Source: Diploptera punctata (lineage: Eukaryota > Arthropoda > Insecta > Blattodea > Blaberidae). From it: a DNA stretch of 64,000 nucleotides. A program made the translations under genes and the position numbers. Of the stretch, positions 54,374 through 64,000 are shown piece by piece. The notes beneath the pieces are model-generated. The model saw nothing but the letters and a program-made list of their open reading frames with translations, made no database searches and was not told the DNA's origin. Numbering within the stretch: the stretch's first letter is position 1; the number at the start of each line of letters is the position of its first letter. The DNA is taken from assembly GCA_030220185.1 (NCBI GenBank), contig JASPKZ010000419.1, positions 3,491,501 through 3,555,500 on the forward strand. Direction: 5' to 3'.

Positions 54374-57174
54374 GTAAGAATTCCTGTACAAATCAAATAT
54401 CCATTTGGTCAGAGAAGTGTTCACCTTTCATATTTACTGCAGAGAGTAAGGTCATATGATTGTATCAACATATGATTGGAGCAATGGACAAGTAATAGTG
54501 TAGAAAATAGCACAATTAACATGCATAATATAATTACCTTGACAGTGCAGTTGCATGATTTATTACCTGTATCTACAGTATTGCCGAACTGTGAGAATTG
54601 TGTCATTTAGGATGGTTAAAGACACAAGGGCTTCCCCTTCTAAAGATTCATTCAAATAGTACCACTTATGGATTTCAGTAAGATCCTGGTTATTTAGGAC
54701 AAGAATTGTGATGGGATCTCCATTGGCCTATATGATCAGTAAGTTTAATAGGATTAGAACTCTCAGAATTATTGGGTTTTCATTCTGACTTGTGCAATAC
54801 CTTATCTGTATCATTCAGTTCAATAATGTTAAGCAACTTGGCTTTATTCCCATGAATTTATTATTGAATTCATCTCCATCCTCATAATAAGGTTCAGGTG
54901 TCTCAGAGTTTATTTGTAAGCAAGACTGTCTTCTAGACCATCAAAGTGAATATGAACTACTACAATATCAGTATTTCTTGGATCATAAGAATTCAAGAAT
55001 TTATCCATGATCATCAGCTTCCTTTTAGAAACCCCTTGTAATTTTACAAACCATTTAAATGTCAAGGATATTTTAGAAAATTGATTTAATGAAATTAATA
55101 ATTATTATGTTATTTAGTAGGTACACACAAAAAGGAAAGTAATAATTCAATTGATTGTTATTTTTCTTTCATACCTTGTTTATTGCATATTTACCAATGT
55201 GATAGCTTTTATAGCTTTCCAAGTCAATCCAATGTGTTGTAAATTTTGCTAGACAATGCTGACAAAATTATAGAAATCACACTGGTGTATCTCTTGATCA
55301 CCAGATTCCTAAGGCACATGAAGTGGTTGCTGGAACAATGGTGATCTGATTCTAGTTGAAGACCTTCAAATATGGATTCCTCTTGTCACTAGTATATATA
55401 TATATATATATATATATATTTACATTTTGCTCTGAGCAGAATAAATGGAATTCATGTTAATAATCTTGTAGCATAGACTATTTTGAGATGAAAATGCAGG
55501 TGGATATTCTCACAATGTTGATCAATCCAAATTTTCACTGTTGTCGGTGAATCGTAGATAGATCAAATGTCCTACACATTAGTAGATGAATCATTCTAGT
55601 TTCAATCTGGTTCCAGGTAGGACCAAAATATATGTTGGTCTGTGTTTCAAATCCAGCCCCAAGGACCAAAATGTATGAATCAAATGTTTGTTTGGCCAGA
55701 AAGTTCACCTTTCTTACATACAGCCTGGAGCAATAGTTTGCTTCACTTTATTTTCTTGTACACTTAAATGTGTATATGTATCCTCATTAAATTAAGCATT
55801 ACAATTGCTTTTATAAATATTACAAGAAAACTTTTGGAGCCTGCAACAATATGTCTGCCATTCAAAAAGTCTAACACTAGAAGACTGGTTATGTTATTAT
55901 CCAGAGGGCTACATCATGCTGTACAAGGAGCGTTTGATGTGTCCTGCCAATCAGAAAATCAGATTATCATAATTTAAAATATAGGTGAAATACTATTTTT
56001 AGGGCAACATTTATCTTTGATTATATAAAACATGATAAATTTGATGATGTTTTTTGTTATGTACAGAAGCAACATTTTGTTGATTAGTTGTACATTTTCA
56101 AATTGGCCCATGTTTTTAACATCCATCCAGTCATTTAAATCACTATCACAAGCTGCAGACTCTACATTATTTAAATATGAATTGGCCTCACACCTCAACT
56201 TATAAAATATTTTTTTCTCACTTGACATGTTAAAAAAATGTTTGCTTTTATCATCAACTGCACTCCGAATGTTTGAATTCATTAGTTAATAGTAAGCTTT
56301 ACTCTTACCAATTGTTGCACATTGAATGAATTTTGAGATCAAAACAAGCTCAGTGGAAACTTCAAAAGTCATGGTTCTCTCCTTTTTCTTCTGTATGTAT
56401 ATATTTTCTGATGTGCTGTTGGTTTTTAATTATTTAACAGATTGGTTTCTTTCTCAAGTGTTCTAATGGTTAAATATGTGCAGGTACTGCCAATTTTTTA
56501 TTTCACTATATTTAGTATTCCTGAAATATATTTTGGAGTGAGTATTAGATTTCTAATATTTTTCCTATGTTATTAATTTTGTAAGTCACTTCCTTCGATA
56601 TCAAGATTGGAGTATCTTCTATCAATGGCATCATCTTCAAAGGAACATTACTTCCAGCAGTTCTGAATCGTTTTTGAAGTGAAGTTCCTCCAAACAAGGC
56701 TTATTAAATTTGCAGTCATCTTGAGATTAGCAACTTAAGAAATGTTTCCATTTCCACTTCAAAGTTCACTAAACTGGTCAGCAGTTCACAGTTGAAGTGG
56801 GTTTTAAATGTCTTGGTCTCAGGGGTGTACATTTGAGATCAGCAGTTCGTGATATACCACACAATCAGAATAAAAACAAAATGTTATTTTATATTTCCCT
56901 GTTCTATATGAACGAGCTTGATGGGGATTGTTAGGAAAATTAATCAGTACTACAACATCTAGAAAATCTTCCTTGGATTATTTGTTTGCAAACCCCAAAG
57001 GAAAGATGTTGTCTGCTAACGGTTACATTGTAACAGATTTTACTGACAAAGTATACTGCAATAATTACTCTGTGCAAAGTGTATTTATTTTAATTTTTAA
57101 AATAAGGTACTAAATTTATATTGTTTATTTTATTGGGATGCCAGTTTCTCTCCAGATTATCAGAATGATACAAT
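54374..57174. other. Putative intron or intergenic, no recognised gene
   Basis: A (AT)n tract at about 55393-55419. Two unassigned open stretches, 55974-56282 on minus (MNSNIRSAVDDKSKHFFNM) and 56928-57113 on plus (LDYLFANPKGKMLSANGY), match nothing I know and show no splice pairing with the exon series. I see no further exon with confidence. Confidence 0.4.
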
Positions 57175-57530
57175 ATGTCAACAGAATAACTGCAGTTGAA
57201 ATAGCTTTTGGAGAGGAGCTGCCAGAAAATATCTAGTGGAAAAAATTAGAAGTACAGAAATTAGAAAATGGATGAATGCAGAAAGAAATATAATGGATGA
57301 TATTGAACACAGAGGGCTAAAATGGTATGGACACGTAAGAAGAATGCAAGATGGAAGACTGTCTATGCATGGAAAATTGAAAGATGGAACAGAAAAAGGA
57401 AGACCAAGAACAACTTGGAAGAACATTCAAAATTCAATGAGGAAATTTGGTATAACAGATGAAGACATAGAGGACAGAGAACGATGGAGAACTTTAATTA
57501 AGGGAAATTCGTCAATGTTTGTTGCAAACT
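57175..57530 (+). pseudogene. LINE C-terminal fragment
   Basis: EKIRSTEIRKWMNAERNIM, RGLKWYGHVRRMQDGRLS, then KGRPRTTWKNIQNSMRKFG and RERWRTLIK follow the (L/W)KWYGHVxRMxxxR...RGRPxxxW pattern of LINE ORF2 tails. It ends about 57530. No RT core upstream. Confidence 0.68.
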
Positions 57531-57654
57531 CATAATCTATAAGTCCGTAGTCGTTTAAATATATTGTTTTAAATTCATGTTAATTACAAAGATAGGTTGG
57601 AGAAAACCGTCAATGATGAGGAAAATATTCTCAAAATTAATTATGTTTAATTTG

Positions 57655-57840
57655 CACGTAGACGAATGGAAGAAGAAAGGTTATCCAGAAGAACATTGGA
57701 ATGATGCCCACCTGGAAGAAGAATGAAAGGAAGACCTCAAAACTCGTGGATGCAAGAAATAAGAACTGGAATGAGAACAAGAGGACATGGAGTGGATAGA
57801 TAGAGACAAGTGGAGAAGAAAAATAAAACTTTAGGCAGAG
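57655..57840 (+). pseudogene. LINE C-terminal fragment, second piece
   Basis: RRMEEERLSRRTLE, PPGRRMKGRPQNSWMQEIRT and GMRTRGHG repeat the same type of LINE tail signature about 0.3 kb downstream of the previous one, with an in-frame stop. It may be a separate insertion of a related family. Confidence 0.5.
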
Positions 57841-58099
57841 AAAGATGTGTAAACATTAAAAATCTATATGTAAATAAATTCATCCATCCATAGTAATTTA
57901 AACATGGAGATCTCCATGGCCCATCACTAATATATTAATAATGCATTTGACTTGTAATGAAAAACTTTGTAACAAAATAAATAGTTTGTTTAATAATTCA
58001 CAGTAAACTTGAGTAACAGAGCACATGCCTGACTGGTCAAAGGTGATAAGCCAGACAAAAAAGTACCTTGGGCGAAAGAGTGACGATCTTTCACCTTAA
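57841..58099. other. No recognisable gene
   Basis: Begins with CATCCATCCATAGTAATTTA (57882-57901), which is like the tail side of family S SINEs (CATCCATAGTAATTC), perhaps a SINE remnant. The rest is AT-rich. Confidence 0.35.
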
Positions 58100-59865
58100 A
58101 AATACGACCGTCAAGAAATGCGGACATGGGTTCAACTGGGGTATAATTTTCCGGAGGTCAAATAGTCCCCCCATTCGGTTCTCCGGGTGGGGACTACTTC
58201 AGGGAACCCATGCCAAAGGCTCAAACACAGGGCCATGTTCCTAGGAACATGGAATGTTAGGACTTTATACAATGGCGGGGCACTAGAGATATTAATGCGG
58301 GAATTAGATAAATCGCCCTTGGATACAGTCACTTTACAGGAAATTAGGTGGCCAGGAGAAGGTAGTCAGGAATGAGGAAGCTTTGCATTATACTATGGGG
58401 GTTCAGAAAGACTTGCATTTGGAACGGGTTTTTTAGTCAGAAGGAGGATCCTATCTGCTATCCGAGATATTAAGTTTCTTAGCGATAGGGTATCATACAT
58501 AATTCTAAAGGCTAAACTACATGATTTTATAATTGTAAATGTACATGCCCCCACAGAAGATAAAGATTACAAGATCAAGGATGAGTTCTATGAAGAATTA
58601 GAAAGCTTATTTGATCGCCTTTTCACGATATCATATTAAAATTATCTTAGGAGATTTTAATGCAAAGTGGGGCGGGAAGATATATTCAAACCAACAATAG
58701 GCAAATTCAGTCTTCATGAAGATAGTAACGACAACTGGGTTAGATTAGTCACATTTGACACATCAAAGAATCTCATTGTTAAGAGCACAACATTTCAGCA
58801 TAAGGATATTCATAAATATACCTGGACGTCCCCAGATGGAGAAACTCGGTACCAGATAGATCATGTATTAGTGGATAAATGCTGGCACAGTAGCATCATC
58901 GATGTTAGATCAGTTAAAGGGACAAACTGCAATTCAGATCATCATCTGGTCAGAGTGAAAATCAGACAACGGCTATCGCTTATGAGAGGAACAAACACTA
59001 AAGATGATTCTGTAAAATTTGAATTAAAAAAACTTGAAAAATGATGAAATGCGGCAAGAATATCAAATCAAAATTGCTAATAGATTTGAAGTACTGGAAT
59101 CTTCAGATGACAATGTGGCAAACGAAGAAGAAACTGATATAAATAAAGAATGGGAGGCTATAACAGACACTATTAAATTGTCAGCATCAGAAAGCATTGA
59201 TTGTTTAAAAAAGAGGCAAAATAAGAAATGGTTTGATGAGGAATGTGCCGACATTGTAAAGAAAAGAAAGCTAGCAAAAATGAAATGGTTACACGAGCCA
59301 AATGAGGTAAATTTAGAACAATTGGGTAGTATTAGACGGGAAACCACCAAGTTACTAAAGAGTTAACAGAGGGAATATTTGAGAGAGAAGATTAATGATC
59401 TTGAAATGAATGCAAAAAATATGAACATTAGAGAATTATATCAGGGAATTATACAGAACAGGACATGGCGGAGGATAATTTACAGACAGCAGAAATGCTA
59501 GTCGCAGAACCAAGTGCATTAGGGGTTGAAATGGCAATTGAAAAATTGAAGATGTATAAAGCATCAGGTTCAGATCAGATCCCAGCAGAACTGATAAAAT
59601 CAGGGGGAGAAAAATTGATGGACAAGATACGCTGGTTGGTTAGTATTATTTGGGAAAAAGAGGCTCTTCCAGATGAATGGAAGGAATCAATTATCGTACC
59701 AATTTATAAGAAAGGAGATATAAGTGATTGCAACAACTACAGGGGCATCTCATTGCTTTCAACTTAGTACTAAAACAAAAATATTAGTCAGCAGACTTTC
59801 TCCCCATTTTGATAAGATTCTAGGAGATCTAAATCGGCATAACTATGAACCTATAAATGATAAAA
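58100..59865 (+). pseudogene. RTE-like LINE family R, 5'-complete but 3'-deleted copy
   Basis: A leader (58100-58240) precedes the APE-type endonuclease: FLGTWNVRTLYNGGALEIL, TLQEIRWPGEGSQE, IIVNVHAPTEDKDYK, then (shifted) LGDFNAK-like text, TIGKFSLHEDSNDN, YTWTSPDGETRYQIDHVLVD and NSDHHLVRVK. The linker (NKKWFDEECADIVKKRK) and RT fingers (KASGSDQIPAELIKSGGEKL, IIVPIYKKGDISDCNN, YRGISLLST) follow to 59767. Homology continues to about 59832 (CTAGGAGATCT), then jumps to TATGAACCTAT, the family's 3' end. The RT palm and thumb are deleted. Stops at 58372 and near 58640 and 59360. Confidence 0.85.
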
Positions 59866-60037
59866 ATTAAATATTTATAGTAAGATGTTTATAAATGTAT
59901 TCTCTATATTTTGGGGATACATAAAATTAAAAAAAAAATTGCAGGATTTTTTGATGTCTGATTTGTTATGTATTATCCCTTAAGAGAATTGAAATATATA
60001 ATAAAATAACACAAATGCATCAAATAAAAACTGAATA

Positions 60038-62090
60038 ATGCAAATGAAGCTATTACTACATTCCACCTATGGCAAACAATATCAAGCAAGAAATAAAGAA
60101 GTTAAGAAAGCAGCCAGAAGGGAGAAAAGAATCTTGCTAGATAATCTTGTGAAAAATGTGCAAAAGGCAGTAGTCACCAAAAATTCTTGGGAACTATTTA
60201 GGATAACTAAAAAATTATTGTATAAAGTTTTCAGTCAGGGGGAAATTCAAATTAAAAGTGAAGATGACAATCTCTCACATCTGAATTGTCAAGATTGACC
60301 AAATATTTATTGAGACATTAAAAACTGAAACTCCACGTGATACTGATGGTTGAGAGGAACAACCAAATGAACTTAATTAATACTAAGGTACCAGCCGTAC
60401 TTGAAAAAAGAAAAACCAAACTAAACTAAAAAATGGCAGATCAGCCAGGCCAGAAAATCTCCTATCACAGATATTTAAGACTTATCTAAATAAGATTCCA
60501 AAAATAATTCATTCAATAATTCAAAAAGCTTGGAAGGTAGAAAGTTTCCCATCGGAATAGAAAGGACTAATCATCAAAATCCCAAAAAGGTGATCGAGTA
60601 ACTGCAGTAATTGGTGCGGGTTTACATTATTAAATGCATTTAGTAAACTAAAAGCTATCATACAATATTTATAATATAACAGCGTCTTCATAAAATATGC
60701 TAGATCCAACAATACGAAAAGAGCAGGCAGTTTCAGACCTCATCGGGCATGTGTTGACCAAATTAACACATTGAGAATAATCACCTTTGAATTTGATATT
60801 TATTGACTTTTTGAGAGCTTTTGATACATTAAATTACACAGTTATTTGGCAAACTCTACATGAAAGAGGAGTTTCTATTACACTCATAAGCATTATTAGA
60901 GAATTATATCAAAATGCCAGTTGCAGAGTTATCCACAAGAATAACATAGGAGAAAACATCCCGTTGACATGGGTGTAATGCAAGGCTCTGTGCTATCGCT
61001 ACTTCTCATTAATATAATCTTAGATGCAATATTAAAATGAGTGAATGTCTCCTCTAGAGGAATTTTCTGTGGATTCTCAGGTAGCTTAGACGATCTAGAC
61101 TAAGCAGATGATTAAGTTATTTAGGTAGGAAATAACACTATGAGGTTTATTTTAATTTTGTTGAGTTGTTTCTTGACTCAGCTCATACTTCTTAACTCCT
61201 TCGCAGATCTAGATTTCGTCACTGTATTTGTGACATTCTTGATGCTGTTCATGTTCACGACTCGTGAATGTGAACAGCATTGATAATGTCACAAATGCAG
61301 TAGCGAAATCTAGATCTGCGAGGGAGTTAAGAAGTATGAGGTGAGTCAGGCAACAACTCAATAAAATTATGCAGATGATATTTGTGTTCTGGCCCATTCT
61401 TTTAAAGACATGACACTCAAACTTCAACAATTGGAAAAGGAAGCACAGAAGGTATATGGTATATCCAAATGAATATCAATAAGATCTAAATTGCACATAG
61501 GAGCCATTCAACGTAATCCTAACTCTATGTAGAGGAATAATTTAAAATATGAAAGAATTCACATACCTAGGCAGCAAGTGGTACAGATAACGATGTGAAA
61601 GTAAGAACAAGATATGTCTTTTGGCTGCTAAAACCTTTATGGAAGAGTGCTGCTTACACAGGAAAAACTAAATTAAGAATTTTTCACACAAATGACAAAT
61701 CCATTCTCCTATATGACTATGAAACTTGGAAAATAACTAAAACCATAATCAATCAATTTTTTGTTAATAGATGTTTGCGAAATAAATTAAAAATATTCTG
61801 GCTAGTCAAGGTATTTAATGAAATCCTGTGGTTAAAAACCAAACAAAAACCATTTGAACTCGAAATTAGGCATAGGCAGTGAGGATGGCTGGGCCATACA
61901 CTTTGCCAACCTATAGATAACCTCGCCAGGATGACATTGGATTGGAACCCTCAGGGCAGTAGGGGAATTGGCAGACACAAGATAACATAGAAATAAACTC
62001 CTCTCATAGAAGCTAAAAAGATGGCGAGGACTAGGAATGAGATCAAGGAGCAGTCACGAATAGTGTCAGATGGAGAAGTTTTCTGAGAGC
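60038..62090 (+). pseudogene. LINE with linker, reverse transcriptase and C-terminal domain, decayed
   Basis: Linker YQARNKEVKKAARREKRIL (60088-60140), then IIQKAWKVESFPSE and IKIPKK (60510-60590), RT palm IFIDFLRAFDTLNYTVIW with SIIRELYQNASCRVIH (60796-60940), MGVMQGSVLSLLLINIILDA (60970-61026), then DDLD.ADD at 61089-61113, an insertion to 61370, and ADDICVLAHSFKDMTL onward. The thumb reads YTGKTKLRIFHTNDKSILLY (61655-61715), and the C-terminus GWLGHTLCQPIDNLARM, LDWNPQGSRGIGRHK, ending about 62090. Many stops. It is a different family from R. No endonuclease found. Confidence 0.75.
61113..61370. mobile_element. Inverted pair of Penelope-like 3' ends inserted in the LINE YADD motif
   Basis: Two arms of about 105 bp (61150-61256 and 61262-61367) are inverted copies. 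The right arm reads VNVNSIDNVTNAVAKS then RSARELRSMR and a stop, parallel to the C-terminus of the Penelope-like fragment at 9800-10345. GCAGATGAT flanks the insertion (61104-61112 and 61371-61379); this repeat is the ADD codons of the host LINE, giving a 9-bp target duplication. Confidence 0.78.
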
Positions 62091-62845
62091 CCTATGTTCC
62101 ACACAGGAATGATGGGAATTTTAATTATTTTGATTATAAATATTTCCACCGTAAGTTTAGTTCAGGCTGAAGATTTGAAACAGATTTGTAAAACACTTAA
62201 TATTCCAGTAGTGTACTCATAATTTTTATTTCAGATTAAATTATTATTTATACATAAATATTTAATAACTGATACAAAAACACTTGTCTGTAATATGCTC
62301 AGAATGAACCAGCTCAATAATTAAATATGATGAAAGTAATACTGTAGACCTGTATCCAAAAATATAATCAACATCTAACACTTTTTATAATAAATATTGA
62401 TAGTGAGAAAATGAGGTAAACACAAATAGAATACAAACTAAGTCTCAAACTTCTCACCTCACACAGAAACATTCTTAATTGAATTCTGCTGTTTGAAATG
62501 AGCCCTTAACTCCAGCTTTTCTTCTTTCACCTGAAAGTTCAGAATGTCTTGTTATCTGGGAACTTAAAAATACATTCTTGTTTTTCTGATTGTAATCCTC
62601 TTGATCTGTCTAAATGTTGCAATAGTTTAGTTTTTTTCTCAAATTTATGATCCTGTTATAAACAGTATGCCACTAGCAATTTCAGTGTTTCACTATATTT
62701 ATTATTACTTTTCTTTGTGCTTTCTATGCATACATTACTGTAGTCTCTGTAATTAATTTGGTTAATGCGTTATTTTTTTGTCATTTGCAGTTATTATCTT
62801 CTCAGTGTTTTGCTGAAGATTACATTAGTAGAATTTGTTTATTAA
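62091..62845. other. No recognisable gene
   Basis: AT-rich sequence between two LINE copies; nothing recognised. Confidence 0.45.
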
Positions 62846-64000
62846 TACTTACTTACTTACTCACTGGCACTATCGAACCCGTAGGTTCATGGCCGCACGG
62901 ACATAAGCTCTCCATACATCCCTATCCTGAGCTAATGCTTTCCAATCATTCCCTGTATAATCTACTTCCCTCAAATCATTGTTAATGTTGTTCTCCCACC
63001 TCATTCTTGGCCTACCAACTGGGCGTTTTCCTTCTGGCTTTCCTACAAGAAGTTTCCATGCACGTCTTTCATTCCCCATACGCGCAACATGTCCTGCCCA
63101 TCGCAGTCTACGGGACTTAACTGTTCTTATTATATCTATCTGGCTTCCTATAAAGACCATGTAGTTCATTGTTATGTAGTCTTCTCCATTCACCTGTCTG
63201 TTCATCTCTCTTTGGTCCAAACATTTTCCTAAGAACTTTATTCTCAAATACTCGTAATCTCATTTCCTCCCTTAAAGTAAGAGTCCATGTTTCGCACCCA
63301 TATAATATAACTGGTAGAATAATAGTTTTATATATTTTCAGCTTAACGTTTTTTGAAAGGAGTTGGGACATCAAAAGTCTCTGCAATGCGTAATAGCATG
63401 CATTTCCAGAATTGAGCCTATGTTTAATTTCTTTGTGCATCTCATTCCTATTTGTGATTATTGTTCCTAGGTATTTGAATTCAGCCAATTCCTCAAAATT
63501 TCCCTCATTTGTCATTAGCTGTCCATTTCCATTATATAATGTATTTCTACGTGTGACCATATATTTAGTTTTACTGATATTTACTTCCAGTCCTAATTCC
63601 TTAGTGTTACTCAATAGTGTGTGCGTGTTGGCCTTTAGTATCTCCTCGCTATCGGCCAGTAGTACTACATAATCAGCATAAACTAACAGCTTATTAATAC
63701 CATTGAGTTGTAAGCCTTCCTCATTCTCTAAAGATTTAATGGCATGCTCTAGTACAAAATTAAATAGTAGAGGAGATAGTGCATCTCCTTGTTTCAACCC
63801 ATTCTGGATTTCAAAAGTGTCTGAAAACTGTTTGCCTACACGCACCCTACTCGTTGAGCCATTTAGACACATTCGTATAAGTCTAACTAACTTTTTGGGA
63901 ATTCCGAACTCCAGCAGGATACTATATAACTTCTCCCTCTTAATTGAATTATATGCTTTTTTGAAGTCTACATAGTAGTTGATGTACAGTACCATTATAT
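62846..64000 (-). pseudogene. RTE-like LINE family R, longest RT reading frame, runs off the window
   Basis: Minus-strand frame from 63995: YVDFKKAYNSIKREKLYSIL (motif A, with Asn for the usual second Asp), GLKQGDALSPLLFNFVL (residues 66-82), then LVYADYVVLLADS, where the catalytic YADD reads YADY (residues 106-109). The thumb AEFKYLGTIITNRNEM and KIYKTIILPVILYGCETWTL follow. A 4-bp GATA duplication near 63137 shifts the frame to the C-terminal part (SRRLRWAGHVARMGNERRA, GKRPVGRPRMRWENNINN, to 62870). The 3' (TAAG)n tail is seen on plus as TACTTACTTACTTAC (62846-62863). The 5' part lies beyond 64000. Confidence 0.88.

Noticed and set aside
57178..57426. Minus-strand 82-codon frame
   Set aside because: Antisense of the LINE C-terminal fragment at 57175-57530.
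63169..63975. Plus-strand Ser/Phe/Leu-rich frames
   Set aside because: Antisense of the RT frame of the LINE at 62846-64000.

Overview
The window looks like a piece of a large, repeat-filled arthropod nuclear genome, most probably an insect. The evidence is AT-rich DNA, spliced exon-like pieces with GT/AG borders, microsatellites, tRNA-derived SINEs with target-site duplications (TSDs), and a dense, nested population of eukaryotic transposons. The SINE/LINE mix recalls cockroach-type (blattodean) genomes, but that is memory-based and weak. There are no prokaryotic operons, rRNA genes or CRISPR arrays, and no intact long gene. Almost every long reading frame belongs to a decayed mobile element. 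All family names come from reading motifs by eye; no alignments were run.

Layout. 1-4.9 kb: a broken Jockey-like LINE, a hAT-derived (KIAA1586-like) zinc-binding remnant on the minus strand, and a second LINE ending in an ATG-type microsatellite. 4.97-16.9 kb: a PIF/Harbinger DNA transposon about 12 kb long, bounded by matching inverted tips and TAA target duplications, with three transposase exon remnants. It is filled with nested insertions: a MITE, a large inverted-ended repeat, a Penelope-like GIY-YIG fragment, SINEs and a LINE tail. 16.9-21.9 kb: an LTR retrotransposon with two 685/684-bp LTRs that carries gag but no recognisable pol. 22-31 kb: a gag-like ORF1 fragment, a SINE, and a dispersed repeat split by a 4.9-kb LINE insertion whose ORF2 lies inverted relative to its ORF1. 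31.2-33.7 kb: a long-terminal-inverted-repeat element encoding a protein with a cysteine-rich N-terminus and a CXC-like C-terminus. 34-39 kb: a second copy of the dispersed mosaic repeat, a second MITE and several SINEs.

39.5-54.4 kb: three short spliced exons on the plus strand, all in phase 0. They can be read as the 5' part of a host gene (start codon in a good context, then acidic Lys/Glu-rich exons like those before zinc fingers in insect zinc-finger proteins). Its introns hold a piggyBac element, a mariner-superfamily element, a Tigger/pogo element inserted in an RTE-like LINE, further LINE copies and SINEs. 54.4-64 kb: more LINE fragments, including one whose reverse-transcriptase YADD motif is split by an inverted pair of Penelope-like 3' ends.

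The most promising leads are the long-TIR CXC-domain element, the phase-matched host exons, the LINE with inverted ORF2 between target duplications, and the repeated inverted pairs of Penelope-like ends, two of which keep a hammerhead-like core.
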